Assembly: GCA_041913905.1 (NCBI GenBank)
Contig: JAYSEK010000001.1
Coordinates: 1 to 64,000 of the forward strand
Direction: 5' to 3'
Origin: Roseateles_B sp041913905
GTDB taxonomy: Bacteria > Pseudomonadota > Gammaproteobacteria > Burkholderiales > Burkholderiaceae_C
Length of the DNA: 64,000 nt
The position numbers and the translations under genes were made by a program. How positions within the stretch are numbered: position 1 is the stretch's first letter; every line of letters begins with the position of its first letter. This document shows positions 32,051 through 40,152 of this stretch, piece by piece. The notes under the pieces were generated by a model that was not told the DNA's origin, did no database searches, and was given only the letters and a program-made list of their open reading frames with translations.

Positions 32051-33112
32051 TCAGTGCGCAACGCCGTGCGTGACCGAACTGCGCCAGGCGACCGGCAGGC
32101 CCAGCACGCGCAGCTGGCGCAGGATCGTCTCCATGAAGAAGACGGTGCCGACCAGGTCGCTTTGCGGCAGTCCGGCCGTGACCTCGTGCCGATTATGGTT
32201 GGTGATGCTGCCCTGGGACTCGAAGGAAAAGGCCCCGTCTTCCCGGTGCAGATGCCGCAGCTGCAGCAGGCGGCGTTCGCAGGCGGCGCGGATCTCGGCC
32301 TCGCGATAGCCGTTGGTGTAGCGCAGCATGCGCTCCAGCACCACGAAATGGTCCATGTCGTGGCAGCCCTCGCCCTGCCCCTCCTGGAACACACCGCATT
32401 CCTGCAGACTCGCAAGCGTGGTGTCGGTGATGCGCTCGCACCAGGCGGGCGGCTGGTCGTCATGGAAATGCAGACCGCGCATCAGGTGGTAGCCGGCCTG
32501 GACGAGTCCATTGCGACCCTGCGGGGCAAGCGCACCCCACAAGCCCGTCGACGGATCCTGGTGCGCATCCAACCAGGCCCGCATGCGATCCAGCATCTCG
32601 GCCCAGCCGGGGTCGAAGAAGCGCGCATTGGCCCGCATCATGGTGGCACCGTGGTCGCACATATTGCCGGCACCCATGGGCGCGCGCTGCCAGGGCATGT
32701 TCTCGGCCATGTAGCGCTCCAGGGCGCCCGCCGGGCGCAGGAAGTCGTAGAAGGCGAAGGGATGGCGCGGTGCGCGGCCGAGCGCCAGCAGCACGGCACC
32801 GACCTGGTAGCCGAAATACGTGCCGGACATCTCGTGGATGCGCGGCACCGAGGCATCCAGCTCATCGCGATGGGGCTCGTGATAGAAGCCCGTGACCGGC
32901 TCCTGGCAGGCGTCGAAGAAGTCCAGGGCACCGGTCAGTTCCGCTGGCTGGCCCAGCATCAGGCGCAGGTCCAGCGCCAGCGAGGTGGCGTCGACGGAGC
33001 GCGGATGAAAGGCCTCGCGCGCCACGCGGTAGCAGCCGGCATGCCCGGGCGACTGGACCGTCGGCAGCCAGGCCGCAACGCGCCGCTCCAGTCCCTCCCA
33101 CCAGGCCGTCAT
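32051..33112 (-). CDS. alpha/alpha-toroid-like protein of unknown function
   Basis: A 353-residue soluble protein with no recognised catalytic family. Repeating helix pairs with aromatic/Gly turns (QDPSTGLWGA, HLHREDGAFSFESQGS, EPVTGFYHEP) resemble the (alpha/alpha)6 barrels of terpene cyclases, prenyltransferases and polysaccharide lyases. Conserved-looking GCHDMDHF and MCDHGATMM motifs could be catalytic. It overlaps the upstream family 2 glycosyltransferase gene by one base (TGATG), so the two are translationally coupled. A role in processing or trimming the glycan is a guess. Confidence 0.6.
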   Translation of the reverse strand: MTAWWEGLERRVAAWLPTVQSPGHAGCYRVAREAFHPRSVDATSLALDLRLMLGQPAELTGALDFFDACQEPVTGFYHEPHRDELDASVPRIHEMSGTYFGYQVGAVLLALGRAPRHPFAFYDFLRPAGALERYMAENMPWQRAPMGAGNMCDHGATMMRANARFFDPGWAEMLDRMRAWLDAHQDPSTGLWGALAPQGRNGLVQAGYHLMRGLHFHDDQPPAWCERITDTTLASLQECGVFQEGQGEGCHDMDHFVVLERMLRYTNGYREAEIRAACERRLLQLRHLHREDGAFSFESQGSITNHNRHEVTAGLPQSDLVGTVFFMETILRQLRVLGLPVAWRSSVTHGVAH

Positions 33113-33987
33113 CAGCCGCGCACCTTGGCGGGATAGGGTCCGTGGTGGGGCCGCGCGAAGAGCAGCTTGACCAGCTCCGGCAGCATGGTGAAGAAGCGGA
33201 TCCAGCCGTACATCGCGTAGAAGGGCCAGTACTTCCAGTCGCCGCGCGCGATGGCCTTGCCGCCGCGCACGAAGGGGTAGCGGATGGCCAGGTGGTAGAT
33301 CAGGTTCTTGGCCTTGAACGGGTACTTGTAGACGATGCGCGCATCGCCGCGGCCGTACTTGACGAACTTCTTGACGATGCCGCGGAAGCTGGGCGTCTGC
33401 TGCCGGTGCGTCAGACCCGTGCCGATGCCCTGGCGGAAGCCGGCGATTTCCATGCGGATGGAGAGATCGGTGTCCTCGTCGCCGACGCCGTTGAAGAAGC
33501 TGTCGAAGCCGCAGTGCTTGATGGCCTCGGCGCGGTACAGCGAGGGCCGGCCCACCATGTTGGTGTCCACCGGCTTCTCGGTGAAGGTGATGCCGTAATT
33601 GGTGCTGCCCATGGCCTTTTCCCAGTAGGTCTTGGGCTCGAAGGCCACCTCGCGGCCCAGCAGGGCGTCGTAGCCGTAGTCCTGCATTTCTTTGAGCAAG
33701 GTGGCAAGGAAGTCCGGCTCGACGTGGTCGTCGCCGTCGATGATGGCCACGTAGGGCTGCGTCGCGGCGTCGATGCCGGCCTGGCGCTGCGAGGACAGGC
33801 CCTTGACGCCCGGCTGGATCACCCGTGCGCCAGCCGCAGTGGCGATCTCCACCGTGCGGTCGGTGGAACCGCCGTCCACGACGATGACCTCGGCCGGGTG
33901 GTTGGCGAACACCTTCTTCAGGCAGTCGCCGATGTCCTGCTCTTCGTTGTAGGTGCAGATGGTGACGGAGATGGGCAGCTTGTCCAT
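33112..33987 (-). CDS. family 2 glycosyltransferase
   Basis: A 291-residue GT-A enzyme. The N-terminal VTICTYNEEQDIGDC, VVDGGSTDRT and the metal-binding IIDGDDHVEPDF are classic GT2 features; an acceptor-site ED motif appears in GVGDEDTDLSIRME. The C-terminus ends in a hydrophobic helix (WPFYAMYGWIRFFTMLPELVKLLF) that may associate with the membrane. It presumably adds one sugar to the cluster's glycan. Confidence 0.9.
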   Translation of the reverse strand: MDKLPISVTICTYNEEQDIGDCLKKVFANHPAEVIVVDGGSTDRTVEIATAAGARVIQPGVKGLSSQRQAGIDAATQPYVAIIDGDDHVEPDFLATLLKEMQDYGYDALLGREVAFEPKTYWEKAMGSTNYGITFTEKPVDTNMVGRPSLYRAEAIKHCGFDSFFNGVGDEDTDLSIRMEIAGFRQGIGTGLTHRQQTPSFRGIVKKFVKYGRGDARIVYKYPFKAKNLIYHLAIRYPFVRGGKAIARGDWKYWPFYAMYGWIRFFTMLPELVKLLFARPHHGPYPAKVRG

Positions 33988-34027
33988 GGTCTTCTGGCTC
34001 CGGATCTATTCGTTTGTTGACTGCGCT

Positions 34028-35161
34028 TCAGGCAGGAAGCCGCACAGGCGGGGCCAGGTCTTGCCTGGCCTGCAGGTGCTGGTCCAGGGTACGCTGCACG
34101 GCCTGGAAGTAGTCGGTGGTGGCGTGCTCGTCCACCCACAGGTTCAGGATTTCTCGCCCCAGGCGCTCGGCCACCGGGTGCGCCGCGTCGACGCCGTCTC
34201 CCGGAAGGAAGCCCGAGGCGCGCGGATGCCAGCTGCTGGCATGCAGGCCCTGGGCATGCAGGGATCGCAAGGCCTCGTGGCGGCGCTGGAGCAGCACATT
34301 GAGCCGCCAGGGCACGGCGCCTTCGGTGGGGAGCAGCAGCTGCAGCGCCTCGCCGGCCAGCGGCTGCAGGAGCTGGCGCAGGCGCTCGAAGCTGTCCCGG
34401 CGCTGGCGGACCACCACCGGCAGGCGCGGCAGCAGGTGCCGCAGCTGATCCAGCCGGCCCGCATCGAAGCGATGCAGGAAGGCCTCCGCCGAGGCCAGCA
34501 GATCCTCGGCAAAGGCCGGTGCCTGCTGCGCCAGCCCGTCCGGCCAGCAGCGGTTGTACAAGCGCGTGTGGGCCGAGCCCAGGACATCGATGCGGGCCTG
34601 CGCCGCCGTGCTGAAGGCCGGCAGCTCGGCGTCCAGTGTGCGCAGCTCGGCGGCGAGCTCGGCATCATCGGTCAGCACGGCGCCGCCATGGTCCATGCTC
34701 AGCGGCTTGCCGGCGCCGAAGCTGATCACCGACGCCAGGCCAAAGCTGCCCGCGGGCCGCCCGTGGTGGCTGCCGCCCATGGCCAGGCAGGCATCCTCGA
34801 TCAGCGGCAGGCCTTGCTCGCGCGCGGCGGCCAGCAGCGGGTCCATCTCGCTGATCTGCCCATAGCCATGCACGGCGAGAATGGCCGCACGCTCGGCCCG
34901 TGGCGCCAGCAGCGCCTGGCAGTCCAAGCCCAGGTCGCCCCATTGGTTGTCCAGGTACTCGGGCAGCGCGCCGCCGAAGCGCAGGCCCAGCGGCACGTTG
35001 AGGCAGACGCTGTCCGGGATCGCGACCAGGCGCTCCCGCAGCCCCAGCGCCCGCATCAGCAAGGCCAGGCCCGTGGTGCCATTGCCCACCAGCACCGCGT
35101 GCTCGCGCAGATGCAGCTCCGCCAGCTGGCGTTCGATCCGATGTCTGTCGCCCGTCATCAT
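34028..35161 (-). CDS. DegT/DnrJ/EryC1-family PLP protein, divergent
   Basis: A 377-residue member of the sugar aminotransferase fold. The PLP Lys is retained in VISFGAGKPLSMDHGG, and the Asp before it in LIEDACLAMGGSHHGRPAGS. The N-terminal substrate region and the C-terminal domain are shorter and less conserved than in the FdtB- and KdnA-type paralogues in this window, so its keto-sugar substrate is unclear. The ATG at 35161 overlaps the stop of the preceding gene (TGATG), indicating coupling. Confidence 0.78.
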   Translation of the reverse strand: MMTGDRHRIERQLAELHLREHAVLVGNGTTGLALLMRALGLRERLVAIPDSVCLNVPLGLRFGGALPEYLDNQWGDLGLDCQALLAPRAERAAILAVHGYGQISEMDPLLAAAREQGLPLIEDACLAMGGSHHGRPAGSFGLASVISFGAGKPLSMDHGGAVLTDDAELAAELRTLDAELPAFSTAAQARIDVLGSAHTRLYNRCWPDGLAQQAPAFAEDLLASAEAFLHRFDAGRLDQLRHLLPRLPVVVRQRRDSFERLRQLLQPLAGEALQLLLPTEGAVPWRLNVLLQRRHEALRSLHAQGLHASSWHPRASGFLPGDGVDAAHPVAERLGREILNLWVDEHATTDYFQAVQRTLDQHLQARQDLAPPVRLPA

Positions 35162-36156
35162 GCCGCCCCTCCCCTGCGAACGCAGCAATAAGGCACGAGA
35201 TCGCCGCCAAAGCCCAGCTTGAACCAGCCGCGCTGCGGACTGTTGACGCCTTCGAGGTCGACCTCGCCGAGGCCGTGTTCCTGGGCCAGGTACTGGAAGG
35301 CCACCCAGTGCGCCAGCGTGCCCTGCCAGGGCGTGCTGCGCTCGGGGCTGCCGGCGCCGTAGAGGTAGTAGGCCCGGCGCTCGTCCCAGCCGTAGGCCAC
35401 GGCGTAGAGCAGGCGCCCTTCAGCATCCAGCACATGGAAGATGGCACCACGGCCGTGCTCGAACAGGCCCTGCATCACGCCGGCCATGGCCTGCAGCTTC
35501 GCCTCCTCGGGCGGCTGGCCCTGGGCGCTCATCAGGGCGCGGTAGAAGTCCAGCAGCGCGGCGTTGTCATGCACGATCTCGACCCGGCCGCCCTTCTTCC
35601 AGCCCTCGCGCACGCTGTAGCGGCGCACCGTTTCCATCTCGGCGAACAGCGGGCTCTGCTGCGCCGCCGCCTCCTGGCCGCCCAGGCCTTGCAAGGGACT
35701 GATGTCCAGCACGGTCGTGTAGCGCAGGTCAGTCTGGTAGCGGGCCTCGGCCGGGCCGTGGTAGTCATGCCAAAGCCAGGGTCGCAGGTCCTCGATTTGC
35801 GGAGCCAGCTGCAGTTCGACGCCGTCGAAACGCGCGGCCAGCTCGGCGGCGACGAACTCGGCGATCTGGAACTCGTCGTGCCGGCGCTTGACGCGCTGGC
35901 GCTCGGCATCGAGGTCGTAGAGCAGGCCGGCATAGATGGTGAGGTCCGGTGCGATCACCCGGCGGCCATCGGCCGACACCGGCAGGCACAGGCCCGCCTT
36001 GAGCGCGCCCTTTTGCATCACCGCCCAGCGCTGCACCGGTTCACGGGCCGCCGCGGCGAACCAGCTCTCGCAGAACAGGCTGCCCTGGGGCGAGCGCTGC
36101 ACCAGGGCGTCCCAGGCGGCCAGATCCTCGAAGGGCTGCAGGTCCAGCTTAGACAT
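35158..36156 (-). CDS. FemAB/GNAT-type acyltransferase
   Basis: A 332-residue protein with the double-GNAT pattern of FemAB-like proteins: N-terminal LFCESWFAAAAREPVQRWAVM, a central ETVRRYSVREGWKKGGRVEIV region, and a C-terminal acyl-binding FHVLDAEGRLLYAVAYGWDERRAYYLYGAG followed by DLEGVNSPQRGWFKLGFGG. Such proteins transfer aminoacyl or acyl groups, here perhaps to an amino sugar made by the neighbouring aminotransferase. It overlaps the DUF4910 gene by 8 bases. Confidence 0.78.
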   Translation of the reverse strand: MSKLDLQPFEDLAAWDALVQRSPQGSLFCESWFAAAAREPVQRWAVMQKGALKAGLCLPVSADGRRVIAPDLTIYAGLLYDLDAERQRVKRRHDEFQIAEFVAAELAARFDGVELQLAPQIEDLRPWLWHDYHGPAEARYQTDLRYTTVLDISPLQGLGGQEAAAQQSPLFAEMETVRRYSVREGWKKGGRVEIVHDNAALLDFYRALMSAQGQPPEEAKLQAMAGVMQGLFEHGRGAIFHVLDAEGRLLYAVAYGWDERRAYYLYGAGSPERSTPWQGTLAHWVAFQYLAQEHGLGEVDLEGVNSPQRGWFKLGFGGDLVPYCCVRRGGAA

Positions 36157-37477
36157 GGGCCAGCACTCCCTTCTGGCTCAGGCGATGAGCCAGTCCGCGA
36201 AGCCTCTCGAGCGGCACGTCCAGCGTCACGGCGATGTCCTGCAGGCTGGTGCGGCCATCGCAGTGCCACAGCAGCCAGAGAATGAGGTCCAGCTCGCTGC
36301 GCCCGCCCAGCTCAGGCAGCTGCGCGCCGCCGTTCTTGGGATAGAGATCGTGCTTGGACAGCATCACCTCGCCCGCGCCCATGGTGTTGCGGTACAGCTC
36401 GCGCGACTCCAGCTTCGCGATCAGTCTCAGGTAGGCATCGAGGCTCTCGGCCATCTGCGCACCGTTGACCAGGCGCAGGTCATCGAGGGAGCTGTGGTAC
36501 TCGGGGTACTCGTAGTAGCGGTCCTTGCAGATCGTCGCCGTGGGGATGCGCAGGCCCGGCGAGGACCACTGGCGCTCGTCGCTGCCGTGGATGTCGAAGG
36601 GATAGGTCTTGAAGGCATCACCACGCTCGCGGAACACTGATTCGATCAAGCCGTTGAGCGGATGGCGGTCATCGTAGGTCTTCTTGTAGCCCAGCGCCCC
36701 GGGCCCACCCACGGTGGTGACGACCAGGCCCATCTCGACCTGCTTCATCGCCTCGGCCTGCAGGGCGGCGTAGGCCACGGCGCCGATGGTCTCCGGCACC
36801 CAGACCAGGCGGTAGCTGTACTGGCGCGCGGGCAGCGAGGCCAGGTGGCGGCCGATGAAGGCCAGCAGCACGGCGCCGCTGAGGCTGTCGTTGGCCATGG
36901 AGGGGTGGCAGATATAGGCCGAGAGCAGGATCTCCTGCGGCCGGCGCCCCGGCAGCAGCAGCTCGCCCAGGCTCATGCTGCCGGGCTGCAAGGTGCTGGC
37001 GATGCGCACATGCAGCGGCCCCGGAGCCGCCGCCAAGGCCGCAGCCTGGGCTTGCGTCACACAGAAGCCCCAGCTGCGCTGGTAGTAGCTGGTGCGGTAG
37101 GGAATGGCCTCGGGCAGCGTCGGGTGCGTGTGCACATGCGGCTGCAGCGCTTCCCAGCTCATGTGGGCCTCGACCGGGCAGCTGTGGCTGACCAGGTGCA
37201 GGTTGTGCTCGGCGAAGTCGACCAGGCGGTGCCCGTCGGCGTCGGCGATCCAGGCTTCCTGCACCGACCATTCGGCAGGCACCGTCCAGTCGTGCACGGC
37301 CGTGCCGCTGGGCACTTCCCGCACCTGCAGCGGCGTGACGGCCTGCAGGCCGCGCAGCGTGGCGCGATTGGCCTCGCCGGCCAGGCAGCGCGGCAGGGGG
37401 AAGAGACGCTCCATGCAGGCCTGCATCTCGGCGGCCACGGCGCTGAGGTCCGTGTCTTCGATGGTCTTGCTGCTCAT
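36149..37477 (-). CDS. DUF4910 aminopeptidase-like protein with C-terminal winged helix
   Basis: A 442-residue protein of the COG4310/DUF4910 group with an M28-like metallopeptidase core. The putative zinc region is LLSAYICHPSMANDSLSGA, followed by LVWVPETIGAVAY and EYHSSLDDL. The C-terminal 60 residues form a helix-turn-helix-like domain (ILWLLWHCDGRTSLQDIAVTL). Members occur repeatedly in polysaccharide gene clusters, yet no reaction is established. A deacylase or peptidase acting on an amino-sugar conjugate is possible. The ATG at 37477 starts the conserved part. It is the first gene after a probable terminator. Confidence 0.75.
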   Translation of the reverse strand: MSSKTIEDTDLSAVAAEMQACMERLFPLPRCLAGEANRATLRGLQAVTPLQVREVPSGTAVHDWTVPAEWSVQEAWIADADGHRLVDFAEHNLHLVSHSCPVEAHMSWEALQPHVHTHPTLPEAIPYRTSYYQRSWGFCVTQAQAAALAAAPGPLHVRIASTLQPGSMSLGELLLPGRRPQEILLSAYICHPSMANDSLSGAVLLAFIGRHLASLPARQYSYRLVWVPETIGAVAYAALQAEAMKQVEMGLVVTTVGGPGALGYKKTYDDRHPLNGLIESVFRERGDAFKTYPFDIHGSDERQWSSPGLRIPTATICKDRYYEYPEYHSSLDDLRLVNGAQMAESLDAYLRLIAKLESRELYRNTMGAGEVMLSKHDLYPKNGGAQLPELGGRSELDLILWLLWHCDGRTSLQDIAVTLDVPLERLRGLAHRLSQKGVLAHV

Positions 37478-37605
37478 GGCCTGAATCTGCACAGCCGCCC
37501 TGCCCTTGTCCAGTGGTGCGTGACCCCGTAGCACTGTGCCACGGGATGTCGGGATGAGATGCCACTGTAGGCAGCTCAGGCCGGTTCTTTAGGGCAAAAA
37601 GCAGG

Positions 37606-37629
37606 GGAAAAGCCACTCTTTGAGCGGCT
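37606..37629 (-). terminator. probable terminator after the cytidylyltransferase gene
   Basis: On the minus strand AGCCGCTC-AAA-GAGTGGCT (one G-T pair) is followed by four Ts. It lies 32 bases past the spsF-like stop, in the 183-base gap before the DUF4910 gene. The gap must also hold a promoter if the downstream genes form a separate transcript. Confidence 0.55.
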
Positions 37630-37660
37630 CTGGCATCCAGCTTGGCAGGCCGGCGCGTAC

Positions 37661-38383
37661 TCAGGCGGGCACGAGGTCCGAGAGCCGTGCCGCCACCACC
37701 TCGGCCGCTGGGCTCTGGAGGCTGAGGCCATGACGCAGCACCAGCGACTCCAAGGAGGCGAGATGCCCCGGCTCGTCCACATCAAAGCGCAGCGCGGGGT
37801 GGGCCAGAGCGGGCGGCGCAGGCGGTGCGAGCTTGCGCCAGGAGGCGCCCTCGTCCCACACGGCGATGGTCACGTGCTCGCGCTGGCGCGGCTCGGTGCA
37901 TACGGCGTCCAGATGGTGCAGCAGCGCGGCCGACAGGATCTCGGCACCGAAGCCGTCTGCATAGCCGCTGCCCAGGCGGTCCAGGTGGTTGCAGGCGTAG
38001 TCGCAGTCGCTGCCGGCGTAGAAGTCCACCAGTTGGTCCACGACGGCGCCATCGATGAAGGGGTTGTCGGCGCAGACGCGGACCACGGTGTCGGCCTCGT
38101 ACTGCTGCGCGGCCTGACTGAACCGGCCCAGCACATCGGACTCGCTGCCGGTGAAAGTGGCCACGCCCAGTTCGTGCGCCAGCTCGACCAGGGTGGCATC
38201 GCGCGGCAGGTCCGTGGTGGCCAGCACCAGGGCGTCCAGGCGATGCGCCTGCTTCAACCGCTCCAGCACCCAGGCCAGCAGCGGGCGCCCGGCCAGCGGC
38301 GCGAGCATCTTGCCGGGAAAGCGGCTGGAGCCCATGCGCGCCTGCACCAGCGCCACCACGCGACCCGGTCGGCGCTCGCTCAT
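37661..38383 (-). CDS. cytidylyltransferase, SpsF/NeuA-like
   Basis: A 240-residue CMP-sugar synthetase fold. The CTP-binding signature ALVQARMGSSRFPGKML is at the N-terminus, with VRVCADNPFIDGAVVD and LRFDVDEPGHL marking the sugar- and metal-binding parts. The SpsF group activates ulosonic acids by joining them to CMP. It starts 3 bases after a NeuB-type synthase gene, the classical synthase-activator pair. Whether it prefers the NeuB product or the amino-Kdo made by KdnAB is unknown. Confidence 0.85.
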   Translation of the reverse strand: MSERRPGRVVALVQARMGSSRFPGKMLAPLAGRPLLAWVLERLKQAHRLDALVLATTDLPRDATLVELAHELGVATFTGSESDVLGRFSQAAQQYEADTVVRVCADNPFIDGAVVDQLVDFYAGSDCDYACNHLDRLGSGYADGFGAEILSAALLHHLDAVCTEPRQREHVTIAVWDEGASWRKLAPPAPPALAHPALRFDVDEPGHLASLESLVLRHGLSLQSPAAEVVAARLSDLVPA

Positions 38384-38386
38384 GGC

Positions 38387-39457
38387 TCAGCCGCCCTGCC
38401 CCAGGTCCGCCCACTGCAGCACGTGGTCGGATTCCAGTGCGCGCAGGGCCGGCCGGCCCAGCACATCGTCCCAGTGCAGCGGGCTGATGCCGGTGCCAGG
38501 GCGCTTGTAGGTCAGGTGAGCCTCGGTCAGCACCTCGCCGGCCGCGACGTCGCGCGTCAGCACGATGGAGCGGCGGGCATTGGCGCGGGCCGGGCCCTCG
38601 GTGGGCGTGGGCTGCTTGTGGTCGCTGTCGCCCAGCAGGTCGTGCACGGTGTCCAGCGCCGTCATGAAGCGGCGCAGATCGTGCACGTCCATCGCGTGGT
38701 AGTGGTCGTTGCCGGGCAGGGTCTTGTCGTGTGTGAAGTGCTTCTCCAGCACCACGGCGCCCAGCAGGTGCGCGCTCATCAGCGGGTACATGGCCTCGTC
38801 CGGCAGGGTGTGGTCGGAGTAGCCGATCAGCAGCTCGGGGTAGGCGCGCTGCAGGCCCTTGATCATGCGCAGATGGGCTTGCGCATTGGGCGTGGGGTAG
38901 TTCAGCACGCAGTGCAGCAGCACCAGCTCGCGGCAGCCGGCGGCGCGCAGGGTCTGCACGGCCATGTCGATCTCGCCCAGCGTGGAGGCGCCGGTGGACA
39001 GCACCACCGGCTTGCCCTTGGCGGCAATCTTGCGCAGGAAGGGGATGTTGGTGAGGTCGGCCGAGGCGATCTTGTGGAAGGGCATCAGCTCGTCCAGGAA
39101 CTCCACCGCGGCGTCGTCAAACGCCGTGGAGAGGAAGTCGATGCCGACCTGCTCGCAATGCCGGGCCAGGGCGCGGTACTCGTCAGGCCCGAAGCGGTCG
39201 TACTTCTTGAAGAGCTCGAACTGGCTGCGCGTGGGCTCCTTGCTGGTGTCCCAGTAGGACGGCGAGTGCTTGGAGGCCAGGGTCTCGGCCTTGTAGCTCT
39301 GGAACTTGGCGGCGTCGGCCCCGCCCTCCTTGGCCAGCTCGATCAGGCGCCTGGCCTGGTCCAGGGAACCCTCGTGATTGACGCCGATCTCGGCGATCAC
39401 ATAGGGGCGGCTGTCGGGGGTGAGGCGGCGCTGGCCGAGGGTCACCGTGGGCGTCAT
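38387..39457 (-). CDS. neuB: NeuB-family ulosonic acid synthase
   Basis: A 356-residue PEP-dependent synthase of the sialic/legionaminic/pseudaminic acid group. The TIM barrel shows VIAEIGVNHEGSLDQA, DAAKFQSYKAETL, KIASADLTNIPFLRKI and VVLEKHFTHDKTLPGNDH. The last 60 residues form the SAF/antifreeze-like domain (ARRSIVLTRDVAAGEVLT). It condenses phosphoenolpyruvate with an aldose. No NeuC, PseB or LegB-type enzyme that would provide an N-acetylated acceptor is in the window, so its acceptor is open. It overlaps the preceding glycosyltransferase gene by 4 bases (ATGA). Confidence 0.9.
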   Translation of the reverse strand: MTPTVTLGQRRLTPDSRPYVIAEIGVNHEGSLDQARRLIELAKEGGADAAKFQSYKAETLASKHSPSYWDTSKEPTRSQFELFKKYDRFGPDEYRALARHCEQVGIDFLSTAFDDAAVEFLDELMPFHKIASADLTNIPFLRKIAAKGKPVVLSTGASTLGEIDMAVQTLRAAGCRELVLLHCVLNYPTPNAQAHLRMIKGLQRAYPELLIGYSDHTLPDEAMYPLMSAHLLGAVVLEKHFTHDKTLPGNDHYHAMDVHDLRRFMTALDTVHDLLGDSDHKQPTPTEGPARANARRSIVLTRDVAAGEVLTEAHLTYKRPGTGISPLHWDDVLGRPALRALESDHVLQWADLGQGG

Positions 39458-40152
39458 TGCATGCTCCTGCGGGCGGCCGAGCTGGCCGAGGAACCGTCGA
39501 CGCCATGCTTGCTGATCAGGCGCTGCCGGTGCAGTTCCATGGCGTCGAGGTCGTTGGTGATGTTGTTGTCGTGGCGGCGGTAGCGGTACAGCGGCAGCTC
39601 CAGCCGGGCGATGTGGTGCTTCTGTTCGAAGCGGATGCGCAGCTCGCGCTCCTCGTGGCGGTGGAAGCTCTCGTCGTAAAGCCCCGTCTCCATCAGGTGG
39701 GCCTTGCGGAACATGATGCCGCAGGCGATGGGCTCGTCCATGCAGTTCACGCGCTCCAGCACCTGCTCGTGGTCGTCCACCAGCAGGTAGTCGCAGGCCA
39801 CGGCGTCATGCAGGGGGTTCTGGTCCAGGAAGAAGTGCAGGATGTTGAGGAAGTTGGCGTTGACGTAGTCGTCCGAGTCGACCCGCACGATGAAGTCGCC
39901 GCGCGCGGCACGGATGCCGCGGTTCAGCGAAGCCGGCAGGCCCAGGTTGCGCTCGTTGCGCAGGGGCACGATGGCGTCATGGAAGAGCTCCAGCGCGTAG
40001 GGCGTGCGGTCGGTGCTGCCGTCGTCGATCACGATGATCTCGTATTGGTCGCTGTGCAGGGTCTGGTTCAGCAGCGAGCGCAGGCAGCGGCCGATGAAGC
40101 GCTCCTGGTTATAGACCGGCACGATGACCGAGACCACTGGCTTGAAGTTCAT
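39454..40152 (-). CDS. family 2 glycosyltransferase
   Basis: A 232-residue GT-A glycosyltransferase. It contains VSVIVPVYNQERFIGRCLRS, VIDDGSTDRTP and the DxD-like metal site VRVDSDDYVNANF. A later EERELRIRFEQ carries the acceptor-activating acidic residues. It is short, essentially a bare catalytic domain. Start and stop overlap both neighbours by 4 bases (ATGA), so it is translationally coupled between KdnA and NeuB. It could transfer the CMP- or NDP-sugar made here. Confidence 0.9.
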   Translation of the reverse strand: MNFKPVVSVIVPVYNQERFIGRCLRSLLNQTLHSDQYEIIVIDDGSTDRTPYALELFHDAIVPLRNERNLGLPASLNRGIRAARGDFIVRVDSDDYVNANFLNILHFFLDQNPLHDAVACDYLLVDDHEQVLERVNCMDEPIACGIMFRKAHLMETGLYDESFHRHEERELRIRFEQKHHIARLELPLYRYRRHDNNITNDLDAMELHRQRLISKHGVDGSSASSAARRSMQ

